DNA from: Beverwykella pulmonaria
Lineage: Eukaryota; Ascomycota; Dothideomycetes; Pleosporales; Melanommataceae
Assembly: GCA_001599595.1 (NCBI GenBank)
Contig: BCHH01000008.1
Coordinates: forward strand, 1,764,046 to 1,828,045
DNA: 64,000 bases
Direction of reading: 5' to 3'
A program made the translations under genes and the position numbers. Of this stretch, positions 31,108-42,306 are shown in pieces. Within the stretch, counting starts at the first letter, position 1, and the number at the start of each line of letters is the position of its first letter. Under the pieces are notes generated by a model. The model was not told where the DNA came from and did no database searches. It saw only the letters and a program-made list of their open reading frames with translations.

Positions 31108-34100
31108 ATGCGCCTTTTGCAGCTTGAAGATGATGGCGAATTCAGCCTGGTCGAGTTTATTAGCAAGAACATTCCGAGCTATGCGATTCTTTCTCACACT
31201 TGGGGAGCGGATCACGAAGAGGTTACCTTTAAAGAGATGGTGAAAGGCACATGCAAGAGCAAAGCTGGCTATGCAAAGATCCAATTTTGTGGAAATCAAG
31301 CTATGAAGGACGGGCTCCGATACTTCTGGGTTGACACTTGCTGCATCGACAAGTCGAGCAGTGCAGAGCTTTCAGAAGCTATCAACTCCATGTTTCGCTG
31401 GTATCAGGATGCGGCGAGATGCTACGTATATCTATCCGATGTTTCAATCGGTAGCTCTGACGGAAGTAACGTGTCCCCTCAGCAGACATGGAAATCAGCC
31501 TTTCAGCTTAGTAGATGGTTTACTCGAGGTTGGACACTCCAAGAGCTTGTTGCTCCAACGTCTATCGAATTCTTTTCCGTGGAGGGTGAGCGGCTTGGTG
31601 ACAAAGATTCAATGGTGAAAGAAATTCACGAGATAACTGGGATTAGCGTCCAGGCTCTTCGAGGAAACCCTTTGTCTCAATTCAGCACTGATGAGCGGAT
31701 GTCATGGACCGCAAGACGCGAGACAAAGCGCGAAGAGGATGCGGCATACTCTCTACTAGGCATTTTCGACATTCATATGCCTCTCCTATACGGGGAAGGA
31801 CAGAAAAAGGCATTTATCCGGCTTCAAAAGGAGATAAAAGAGCCGTTAAAAGACAAATGGCACATCTGGTCCCAAATTTCAGCGGCTGAGGTAGCAGAGA
31901 CTGAGGCGGTGGGAGAGGTTCGAAAATACCACATCCCGTTCAGTCTCAAAGGTGTGCCCGTAGGTAAGTTTGCAGACCGGCCACAGGACATAGAAGCGCT
32001 AGAGCAAGCACTGCTACTGCACAACCAGAGGAGCAGACGGAGGATGCTGGAAGTCCATGGACTAGGTGGCGTGGGCAAGACGCAGCTAGCAGCTGAGTTC
32101 GCTCGGCGTCATCAACACAGCTTCTCGTCAGTATTATGGCTCGATGGCAGCCGCGAGAGTAGCCTCAAGCAGAGCATTGCCACTTGTGCGAGCCGTATCC
32201 CGGCGGGACAAGTTGCTGACGCCAGCAGGATGTATACTTGTGGCCAGAGCGACGATATCGACGCGGTGGTGAAGAACGTGCTTGGCTGGCTAAGCATACC
32301 GGGCAATGGCGACTGGCTGGTGGTGGTGGACAATGTGGACCGAGACTCCAGGCGGCGTGGGGAGGATGCTGAGGCATATAATGTGGATGAGTACCTCCCT
32401 GAAGCTGACCACGGGTCAGTGTTAATCACGACCCGTCTTCCCCATCTCGGGCAGCTCGGAGAGCGGTGGGAAGTGAAGAAGGTAGATGAGCAGCGAGCCC
32501 AGGCTATTTTTAGGGTTTGGTATGGGAGAGAAGCTGGTGAGTATCTCGGCATTTGGCTGCAACGGCTGTGGGTAATATAATAACATCACCACAGGGCAGA
32601 GGGAGAGCGACGAGTTGCTGGGGCTACTCGATGGACTGCCACTAGCGCTTGCACAGGCTGCTACGTACATGAACGAGACGGGCACAAGCTTCGAAACATA
32701 CACTCGGCTATACAAAGAACAGTGGAGAGAGCTGATGGAATTACAAGATGGGAAGTATATGCCACTGCGGAGCTACGCGAATGGCAGCGTGGCGACAACC
32801 TGGATGATATCGTACACGGCCGTCCAGAAAATGAACAAGGCAGCGGCGAACCTGCTCCTGCTGTGGGCGAACCTTGACAACAAGGGCCTGTGGTATGGCT
32901 TGCTTGCAGCTGCATCACGGCGGTCGCACATTGCTGCAGAGAGAACGTCAGCATGGCTTGGGGATATAGCCTGTAACGAGATCGAGTTTATCAAAGCCAT
33001 TAGGATGCTTCGGAGCTACTCTCTAGTGGAAGAAATGGAGGATCAGACAGGCTACGCAACGCATACGGTGGTGCACCAGTGGGCACTACACATCCAGGAC
33101 GACTGTCAGCGAGCTGAACTGTCGTGGATATCCATCACTGCTGTTGGGCTAGCAGTCCCAATGAATGACGAGAAGTTATCCTGGAAGACGCAGTTGCGGC
33201 TTCTTCCTCATGCAGAGCGCTGCAAGAAGAAGATTAAGGAGGCTATGAAAGATAGGCTTGAAGAGGGCGGATTGAATGAGCGAGCAAAGGAGTATGAGGT
33301 ACTGCTATGGGCAGTCCACAGCTTGGGCAACCTCTATGCGAACCGGGAGGAGCTGGACGAGGCAGAGAAGTTGTACCTGCGGGTGTTAGAAGGAAGGGAG
33401 AAGGCTCTCGGAGTAGAGCACACGTCAACACTGGATACAGTCAACAACTTAGGCAACCTCTATACAGCCCAAGGAAAGTTGGAAGAGGCGGAGGAGTTGT
33501 ACATACGAGTGCTAGACGGATACAAGGATGCACTTGAAGCAGAGCACACATTAGTACTTGATACGGTTCACAACCTAGGCGCTCTCTACAGAAAGTGGGG
33601 AAAGCTAGACAAGGCAGAGAAGATGTATATGCGGGCGCTGGAAGGATACGAGAAGACACTCGGAGTAGAGCACACGTCAACATTTGCCGCAGTCAGCGAC
33701 TTAGGCAATCTCTACGCGGACCAGGGAACTCTAGACAAGGCAGAAAAGATGTACATGCGGGCGCTGGAAGGATTCGAGAAGACACTCGGAGTAGAGCACA
33801 CGTCAACACTGCACACAGTCAACAACCTAGGTCTTCTCTACGCAACCCGGGGAAAGCTAGACAAGGCAGAGAAGATGTACATGTGGGCGCTGGAAGGATA
33901 CAAGAAGGAAGTAGGGGCGGAGTACACATCAACACTTATCACAGTTAACAACTTAGGCAACCTCTTCACGAATCAGGGAAAGCTAGACGAGGCAGAGAAG
34001 ATGTACATGCAGGCGCTAGAAGGATACGAAAAGGCATTTGGAGCAGATCACACGTCAACACTCGCCACAGTTAACAACTTAGGCATTCTCTACAAGGACC

Positions 34101-34636
34101 AGGGAAAACTAGACGAGGCAGAGAAGATGTGCATGTGGGCGCTAGACGGATACGAGAAGGCATTTGGAGAAGAGCACACATCAACACTTGCCACAGTTAA
34201 CAACTTAGGCAATCTCTACATGGACCAGGGAAAGCTAGGCGAGGCGGAGAAGATGTACATGCGGGCGCTGGACGGATACAAGAAAGCAATCGGGCAAGCA
34301 GAAAGCCTAACCTTCATACCGGCACTGAATACGATGTGGGGTCTCGCTTCTCTCTTTAATCGTCAGCATCGAGCAGAGGAAGCTAGAATTCTGTATTCAA
34401 AAGCTCTTTTAGGCTACCAACAGGTGGTTGGAGATAATCACCCAAAGTGTCAGATCTTGCGTTACAATCTCGCCGCTTTGGCCAAGGAAAGAGACAAGAT
34501 TAGCACTGCGACGGAGAGTGAATCAGTGCCAGCACATAGCCGACCGCAGACTACTGCCGACTCTAGTGCACGCCGCACACCATCAATCTCCAGAGGATAT
34601 AAAATACTGGAAAAACTTGGCTGGAGGCGGACATAA
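31108..34636 (+). CDS. NLR-type protein: HET, NB-ARC, TPR
   Basis: Fungal NOD-like receptor with an N-terminal HET death-effector domain, as in vegetative incompatibility. Exons 31108-32536 and 32595-34636, one 58-nt intron (GTGAGT...ACAG); 1156 aa. HET, about residues 20-210: YAILSHTWG, YFWVDTCCIDK, AINSMFRWYQDAARCYVYLS, RGWTLQELVAP. NB-ARC from about 310: Walker A VHGLGGVGKTQLA, Walker B WLVVVDNVD, sensor SVLITTR, and after the intron GLPLALAQAATYM. From about 714 come eight 42-residue TPRs of kinesin-light-chain type, each like LGNLYADQGTLDKAEKMYMR, followed by one diverged unit. The repeats are very alike at DNA level, suggesting recent expansion or homogenisation. In this class the repeats sense a partner or ligand, NB-ARC oligomerises, and HET triggers cell death. 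The ligand is unknown. Confidence 0.93.
33310..34310 (+). repeat. Array of eight 126-bp TPR units
   Basis: In-frame 126-bp units inside the HET-NB-ARC-TPR gene. Recurring blocks are AAGCTAGACAAGGCAGAGAAG, ATGTACATGCGGGCGCTGG and GAGCACACGTCAACACT. Units 3 to 8 are the most alike; units 1, 2 and 9 diverge more. Confidence 0.9.
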
Positions 34637-35513
34637 GGCTCTCCTCGATTCTACAAGTGGATTTCACTGCTCTCGTATAAACCCACAAGCGGAATGTGAC
34701 TTAGTTATGAGGCGGAATCTGCTGGTTAGGATCAAAGGCAGACAAAATGAGTACCTAGAATGCATGGATGACGAAGCGACGTGTTGGAGATCAGCTGGAA
34801 AATGCGCGTGCGAAGGTTGGTGATAGAAACAAGGCTGAATTTGGAAGGTAATTAGTTGGGCATAAGTAGTGCGACTGCTTATGACTTCAGCAGGTGATGG
34901 AGTGGGTCTATCGGGTTTGTCACTCGAGGTACCTACCTCTGCAGGTGCGTCACAGGTCGACCAGCACATAGATGGTCTCGGCTCATAGCTCGTCAAGCAG
35001 CTCGGACCAGATCTCCATATTGGGGGGACCTATGGCAGCACCTTCCTCTCCTTCTCTACCTCCCAAAACTCAAAATGAAGATCTTCACAAGGTCATGACT
35101 GGAGCGGGTCGGCCGCCCTCCCTGCTAGCGTCATTGAGGTGTTCGTCGCTAGCAAATTCACCTTCTGCTAAAGCCTGATTTCGGCAAGTCAACCTTACCA
35201 GTACCGGTACCCCGCCACATATGTGGCCGTGCAACCGCACCCCGCTTCAACCTGGCCTTAATTATCCTAACCCTTCTTCCTCACAACCCAAAGACAGAGC
35301 AAGACACAACAGAATCAGCCACAGCACACTTGCATTGTCCTACTTTCAGATACGACCTTCAGTATAGTTCAGAGTCCTATCTTCCTATATCCTCGCTCAC
35401 CTCGATAGCCCGGGCTGATATTCGCAACGACGAGTGAGTTGCCAGGCTGCCGCACTTGAACCCAGCCAAAACCCATTCCGGTCGCTTGTCCTCGTCCAAT
35501 TCCATGCAAAACA
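34637..35513. other. Spacer between the two NLR genes
   Basis: 877 bp. Contains the left arm of an inverted repeat (35097-35153) that recurs at 39619-39678. The short frame over it has no ATG-supported family. The last ~150 bases probably hold the promoter of the HET-NACHT gene. Confidence 0.5.
35097..35153 (+). repeat. Left arm of inverted repeat flanking the NLR
   Basis: 57 bp. GAGCGGGTC, CCCTCCCTGCTAGCGT and GGTGTTCGTC recur in reverse complement at 39619-39678; the differences are mainly transitions (for example GGCCGCC versus AACCGTC). Confidence 0.55.
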
Positions 35514-38500
35514 ATGCGTCTTTTGCGACGCTGCGATACTAGCGAGTTCAGTCTTACTAAAGATTTCGTTGGCAACGAGCCAATCCCTCCCTATGCGATA
35601 CTTTCGCACACCTGGGGAGCCGATGCTGAGGAGGTCACCTTCGATGATCTAACAAATAATACTGGCAAGGATAAGCCTGGCTATAAGAAGATCTGGTTCT
35701 GTGGAGAACAAGCTAGGCAGGACGGCTTACAATACTTCTGGATTGACACCTGCTGCATCAATAAGGCAAACTTCACCGAACTCTCGCAGGCTATCAATTC
35801 TATGTTTCGCTGGTACCGCGAAGCGACTCGATGCTACGCCTATTTGTCCGATGTTTCTAGCTGTGCTTCTGACGCTGATAGTAGCCCACCACCTTGGGAA
35901 TCAGAATTTCGGAAAAGCAGATGGTTCGAACGGGGTTGGACACTCCAAGAGCTTCTCGCCCCCAATTCGGTCGAATTCTTCTCTTGTGAACGCACGCGAC
36001 TCGGTGACAAATTGTCTCTCCAGCACTACATCCACGAGATAACAGGTGTTGCTGTTTCAGCCCTCCAAGGAGCTCCTCTATCCCAATTTCCCGTTAGTGA
36101 GCGATTATTATGGATAGAACGCCGCAAGACTAAACTCGAAGAAGATAAGGCATACTCCCTGTTGGGCATTTTCAGCGTACACATGCCTCTTATCTATGGC
36201 GAAGGGAGAGATAACGCATTTAAACGGCTGAGGGAGGAGGTTGACAAGCACTCCAAAGATCTCGAATGCATTCAACATCTACGCCTAACCGACCCTCGCG
36301 ATGACAAGAAGCGCATCGAAGACACAAAGGGCGGCTTGCTGAGGGACTCGTACTGCTGGATTCTGGAGAATTCCGACTTCCAACGTTGGCGTGACAGCGA
36401 GCAAAGCCGGTTGCTTTGGATCAAAGGGGATCCTGGCAAAGGCAAAACGATGCTGCTCTGCGGGATTATAGACGAGCTGGAGAAGTCCATGTCCATGCCC
36501 AAATCGAATAATCTATCCTACTTCTTCTGCCAGGCTACTGACTCCCGTATCAACAACGCCACTGCCGTGCTACGAGGCCTCCTCTACTTGCTTGTCAAGC
36601 AGCAGCCACCTCTTATCTCGCACGTACGGAAGAAGTATGATGACGCTGGGAAAACACTCTTCGACGATACAAATGCCTGGGTCGCGTTGTCTCAGATCTT
36701 CACCAACATTCTACACGACACCAACTTGAACAGCACCTATTTGAGTGTTGATGCGCTCGACGAATGTGTAGAAGGCTTATCAGAATTAATAAAGTTTATC
36801 TCACAGATGTCGTTTGTATCTCCGCGTATTAAGTGGATCGTCTCTAGTCGGAATTGGCCGAGTATTGAAAAAGACCTTGAAACTACAATGCAGAATGTGA
36901 GACTGTGTCTTGAGCTTAATGAACAATCAATCTCTAATGCTGTTGGGACATACATCCAGTTTAAGGTAGATTGGCTGACACAGCGAAATAAATATACTCC
37001 TAATACTCGAGACGCTGTCTGGCGTTACTTGTCGCTAAATTCAAACGACACCTTTCTTTGGGTAGCCTTGGTCTGTCAGGAAATGTCTAATATCTCTAGA
37101 TGGAAGGCTCAGAAGAAGTTGATAGTGTTTCCACCTGGACTGGATAGCTTATACAGGCGGATGATAGACCAGATCAAGGATTCAGAGGATGCTGACCTAT
37201 GTAAGCATATACTGGCTGTTGTTTCAGCGGTGTACCGCCCCGTCACATTGGACGAGTTAGCATCTTTCGTCGACATGCCTGATGGAGTCGCTGGCGAACA
37301 TGAGGCTCTATCTGAAATTATAGGGCTCTGTGGATCCTTTCTAACACTTCGGGAACGCACCATATCATTTGTTCATCAATCAGCAAAAGATTTTCTGCTC
37401 GCAAAGGCATCTATTGAAATCTTTCCACAAGGAAAGGAAGAGACCCACCATGAAATCTTCTTAAGGTCACTTAAGGTTATGTCTAGGACATTGCGACGAG
37501 ACATCTACAGGTTAGGGGCCTTGGGCTTCCCTATCGAGCGGGTGATACAGCCAGATCCAGACCCGTTAGTGGGGCTACGCTACTCAAGTATCTATTGGGT
37601 TGATCACCTACAGGACTGGAATTCCAGCCATATTACAAACAATAGGATCAACTCTCAGGACAAAGGCTCTATTGAGAATTTTATAAGAGAGAAATACCTT
37701 TACTGGCTTGAGGCTCTAAGCCTTTGTAGAAACATGTCAAAGGGAGTGCTTGCAATTGCAAAACTTGAGGCTTTAATCCAGGTAATCTAAAAATTAATAA
37801 AGCTGTCTATATACTATATGCTAAAAGAATCTAGGGAAAGACAGAAAAATCTGCATTAATTGAGCTAGTTCGAGATGCGCGTCGATTTATTATGTTTCAC
37901 AAGTGGGCCATAATGAACAGTCCTCTTCAAGTATATGCTTCCGCGCTCCTATTCAGCCCTACTCTCAGTATAATAAGAGGCCTTTTTAAGATGGAAGAGC
38001 CGGGGTTGATCACAATAAAGCCAGCTATGCAAGAGAAATGGAGCCCTTGTCTCCAGACGCTCGAGGGCCATAGGAATCCAGTCATGTCAGTGGCCTTCTC
38101 CCACGACTTAACCCGGCTGGCGTCAGGGTCAAACGACAAGACGGTCAAGATTTGGGATGCGAGCAGTGGCGAGTGCCTCCAGACGCTCGAGGGNNNNNNN
38201 NNNNNNNNNNNNNNNNNNNNNNNNNNNNNNNNNNNNNNNNNNNNNNNNNNNNNNNNNNNNNNNNNNNNNNNNNNNNNNNNNNNNNNNNNNNNNNNNNNNN
38301 NNNNNNNNNNNNNNNNNNNNNNNNNNNNNNNNNNNNNNNNNNNNNNNNNNNNNNNNNNNNNNNNNNNNNNNNNNNNNNNNNNNNNNNNNNNNNNNNNNNN
38401 NNNNNNNNNNNNNNNNNNNNNNNNNNNNNNNNNNNNNNNNNNNNNNNNNNNNNNNNNNNNNNNNNNNNNNNNNNNNNNNNNNNNNNNNNNNNNNNNNNNN

Positions 38501-39450
38501 NNNNNNNNNNNNNNNNNNNNNNNNNNNNNNNNNNNNNNNNNNNNNNNNNNNNNNNNNNNNNNNNNNNNNNNNNNNNNNNNNNNNNNNNNNNNNNNNNNNN
38601 NNNNNNNNNNNNNNNNNNNNNNNNNNNNNNNNNNNNNNNNNNNNNNNNNNNNNNNNNNNNNNNNNNNNNNNNNNNNNNNNNNNNNNNNNNNNNNNNNNNN
38701 NNNNNNNNNNNNNNNNNNNNNNNNNNNNNNNNNNNNNNNNNNNNNNNNNNNNNNNNNNNNNNNNNNNNNNNNNNNNNNNNNNNNNNNNNNNNNNNNNNNN
38801 NNNNNNNNNNNNNNNNNNNNNNNNNNNNNNNNNNNNNNNNNNNNNNNNNNNNNNNNNNNNNNNNNNNNNNNNNNNNNNNNNNNNNNNNNNNNNNNNNNNN
38901 NNNNNNNNNNNNNNNNNNNNNNNNNNNNNNNNNNNNNNNNNNNNNNNNNNNNNNNNNNNNNNNNNNNNNNNNNNNNNNNNNNNNNNNNNNNNNNNNNNNN
39001 NNNNNNNNNNNNNNNNNNNNNNNNNNNNNNNNNNNNNNNNNNNNNNNNNNNNNNNNNNNNNNNNNNNNNNNNNNNNNNNNNNNNNNNNNNNNNNNNNNNN
39101 NNNNNNNNNNNNNNNNNNNNNNNNNNNNNNNGACGGTCAAGATTTGGGATGCGAGCAGTGGCGAGTGCCTCCAGACGCTCGAGGGTCATAGGAATTCGGT
39201 CATGTCAGTGGCCTTCTCCCACGACTCAACCCGGCTGGCGTCAGGGTCATACGACAAGACGGTCAATCAAGGCCTAGCTTTGAGTTCAGATTATATTTGG
39301 ATAACATACAATTCAGAGAACTTATTATGGCTCCCGTCAGAGTATCGACCATCATGTTCAACAATATCTAAGAAAATGATTGGTATTGGTACTGGAAACG
39401 GAAGGGTATGGACATGCAAGGTTGAGCAGAATGAGCTTAATGCATACTAG
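35514..39450 (+). CDS. NLR-type protein: HET, NACHT, WD40 (contains gap)
   Basis: HET-D/HET-E-class incompatibility receptor. Exon 1 is 35514-37781 (756 codons), intron 37782-37834 (53 nt, GTAATC...CTAG), exon 2 from 37835, broken by 938 N (38194-39131), ending at TAG 39448-39450. HET, about 25-215: YAILSHTWGADAEEVTF, YFWIDTCCINK, RGWTLQELLAP. NACHT from about 300: Walker A IKGDPGKGKT, Walker B TYLSVDALDEC, then KWIVSSRNWP. A conserved helical segment (ISFVHQSAKDFLL) precedes the WD region. The WD40 repeats flanking the gap are nearly identical 42-aa units (MSVAFSHDSTRLASGSYDKT). After the gap the last unit stops at DKTV and runs straight into NQGLALSSDYIW and WLPSEYRPSCS, the usual tail, so the normal terminal blade is shortened. 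The frame differs by two bases across the gap because the N count is not true length. Confidence 0.9.
38194..39131. other. Assembly gap (938 N) in the WD40 array
   Basis: All N. Both edges are in the same 126-bp WD40 unit type. The distance between equivalent points on either side (38140 and 39132) is 992, not a multiple of 126 or of 3, so the number of N is an estimate. Lengths of 828 or 954 would restore the period (7 or 8 units). Confidence 0.98.
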
Positions 39451-39600
39451 GGCATTGGAATATTTGGATCATTATTATTTACTATACTGTAATTTTTATT
39501 CTCTCTATTTCATAGAGGGCTGGAGATCAGCATAAACATATAGCTTGCTAATTCTACATTAAGCGAGAAGATATCCATGTGCAGAATTACGTGTTAAATA

Positions 39601-39699
39601 TTCGCCACTTTGGTCTAGCTAGAGGCAGATGAACGCCTTGATTACGCTAGCAGGGAGGACGGTTGACCCGCTCTAGACAGCCCCTTGTAAGGTGGCGAA
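39601..39699. repeat. Small inverted-repeat element with NLR-flanking arm
   Basis: Ends TTCGCCACTT (39601-39610) and AAGGTGGCGAA (39689-39699) are inverted repeats of each other, giving a 99-bp hairpin-capable unit. Its inside (39619-39678) is the reverse complement of the 35097-35153 arm. Confidence 0.5.
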
Positions 39700-40669
39700 T
39701 TTTGTAGGTGTTTTCATAGTGTTGAGTTTGGTTGACTAGAGACATAGCCAAGTTTGAGTTAGATCGTACTGAGATCGAGGTTAAGACTCTTGAAACACCA
39801 AGTTGTAACAAAACAAAGACCCTGTGGTAAATAAATATATAATTCCTAACTGCAACTAGAACTTCAATGACCGGACCGAACAGCTTTCTATTTTCAGGCT
39901 AGATTGTTATCCTGCCTAGTACGTACAGTTCTGACGCTTCTGGGTCCTCTAAACGCATACCACCTCCAGAAACCCACTTCTCCCTAGCTCTGGCCCTAGG
40001 CTACCCAACACTGACGAAGTATATTCTGTCGCTATATTGGGATCATATATGTAAGCGCAGTTTGGATCCGGATGAGTCAGCCAGCTTTCCTCTTCCGAAC
40101 CATGCCCCTTGGTAATTTAGGTATTCCCTTTCAAACCCTGATCTGCCCAATGCTCCTACTCATAACCACCTTAGTAAACACCACTAGTCTAAGAATCACG
40201 TGCACTGTCGGTCTCCAATTTCGGCCAAATGACCCAAAATAAGAATCAAAAACAGCGACCGAGCTCACCACCACAACCTTTAAAATTATCGCGAAATAGC
40301 CAAATCTAATTTACATCCCTATGCAGTCTGTGCACATCCGTTTAAATAATTTATTTACACCTGTGTTGTGGAAATCGCCCGATGAGGAAATTAACGTGAC
40401 TCAGACTACTGGGGCGCTTGAGTAATCCTCCGCGGCCACCACTATCGCCATCACCGCTACCTTCTTAATTCTTTCTATCTCTGCGCCTTTACATAGCGCG
40501 CTTTAAATAACGTTCTCAACTATTACGGTGCTGAATCAGCTGACGCTCAGGCCCACCCAATCCCCGATTTTCAAATGTTTGCACCCACAACTTTTGAAGC
40601 TGTACAGCTCTATTTATATGATAAATGAATGCAATTTTCTGTTTAGCAATTAGAAAAACCGAAAAATCG

Positions 40670-40712
40670 TAGACAGAAGCTGCTGTTCGATTCACTTTGC
40701 GTGCGGCCGGCC
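40670..40712 (+). repeat. 44-bp dispersed repeat, copy 2
   Basis: AATCGTAGACAGAAGCTGCTG followed by TTCGATTCACTTTGC; see copy 1 at 30772. Contains GTTCGATTC, close to a tRNA B box, but no tRNA fold can be drawn. Confidence 0.5.
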
Positions 40713-41068
40713 ACGCTGCCTCATGACATGTCTTGGAAAGATAGGAAAACTTATTTTAGGATATGCTACCAAATCCTGTGATAGCCACCTCATAAAGATG
40801 TCTCTACCACTTCATCCTTTCAATTCCCATCTTCAACCCTCTCTCCAACGTCTCCATCACCAACACCTCCTTCACCACCTCGATATCCTTCCCCTCCCAT
40901 ACCCCCTTACCCCATTCGCGTCTACTCCGAACGCCTCCACATTGTCACATTCTCGAATGGCTCCTTACCTTCAACCCCAGGACCCGTATCTCCTATACGC
41001 TATCTCATCTACATATCACTATCCTCACCCATGGCCCCCAATACCTCCGCTCGCGTATAACTTCCTGC

Positions 41069-41199
41069 TTTAAGCAGGAGTGTAGAGGAAAGAGTATCAA
41101 GATGTGTGTATTCTGTGTGAAGTATGTACAGCTGATATATATGACGGATTGATTAGTCAGTGACACATCCATGTGACGGTATAGTGTCCTGGGCTTACA
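41069..41199 (+). repeat. MITE-like element, copy C
   Basis: 131 bp, TTTAAGCAGGAGTGTAGAGG to GGGCTTACA, matching copies A and B along the whole length; the first bases (TTTAAGC for TGTAAGC) differ. It lies 30 kb from copies A and B. Confidence 0.65.
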
Positions 41200-42306
41200 A
41201 CTGCCCTCATCACTCTGAGCATTCAACTCTTCCACGAATACCAGCCCGTCCTCGCATAAGTTGAAAAGATAGGGAGAGCGTTTGCTTATGCGGGGTTCTG
41301 GAAGCCGCCTGCAGACGAGGCGGTGGATTGACTTAACAGGGAGGATTTGCTGCGGTCCATTTGGGTAGATATCGGTGTTTGTGATGACGTGGCGAAGAGT
41401 TTAAGGGGGCGGAGAAGGTGTGTGAAGTTGAAAAGGAAGGAAATGCAGACTGAGAAGTACCGGATCATAGAGGGGAGATGGATTGATGGCAATACATGTT
41501 TATGCCTCTGAAAAGAAGGAGCAAGATAAACGTGTGGGTTCAGATAAAGACTGAGAGCTTGCTATATCCGATGGTAGCACGTTGACCAACACCAGTTGAA
41601 CTGTCCGGAGACATGCCTATTATACTGTCTTGGAAAATTTTGTGTAATTAGATTAGAACGGTAGATGAATGGATAGAAACGTGATGAGAAGTCATGAAAT
41701 GGAAACATATCCATGATGGGGAGCGTGAATGAGCCCAAGAGGCACCAAAACAGCCACTGGGATACAAGGACATAATGATATCCTTCCGCATCCGCGTGCC
41801 GTGCCATTCGTTAGAGTAACGATGTCTCAGCCAATGTTTGCGGGAGAACTCTTAACCGGTCTTCCTCGTACAAATATCAGCATTACGCTGACATAACAGC
41901 AATATGAACAAGTTGTGGCATGGAAATCAACACATTCAGTTCGGAAAAGTCAGTATAGAATAAGAAATACAGACGCTGTTCGGGAAGTGGAGAGCAAACA
42001 ATCCATTCACCTCCAGGGTAGCAGCGGAACATCTCCGCGTCTAACCACATATCAACTCGCGCGCCAAGCTGCAAGCTGTGGGGTAAGCATGTCCTCCCGT
42101 GCCTGGGAGCCGACGCAACGCGAACATAAAACAAATACAAGCTCCAACCCGCAATGGAACTTCCTGCTCTTCCGCTTTCACGGCCCTCACGTCTCAATTC
42201 GCCTTTCATATTTCTTGATACCCATCTTTCGGTTTCTTTCATACAATTGACGGATAGAAGGCATCCACCGTAGCAAACCTCAGGCTTCCATAGCTCACAT
42301 CTCAAC

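Larger units (their letters stand above)
39451..42306. other. Intergenic with repeats
   Basis: About 2.9 kb without a recognisable gene. It holds the right arm of the NLR-flanking inverted repeat, copy 2 of the 44-bp repeat and copy C of the MITE-like element. The frame 40723-41073 is a low-complexity His/Pro/Leu reading of CT-rich DNA. AT-rich, probably old transposon debris. Confidence 0.5.

Noticed and set aside
38145..39277. Several long frames across the N gap
   Set aside because: They exist only because N is read as open; only the WD40-encoding frames on either side are real.
40723..41073. 116-codon frame rich in His, Leu and Pro
   Set aside because: Low-complexity reading of CT-rich DNA overlapping the start of a repeat copy.
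24249..42306. Starship-type giant transposon carrying the NLR block
   Set aside because: No DUF3435 tyrosine-recombinase captain gene is seen in the window; the block could still be cargo of one outside it, but nothing here shows that.
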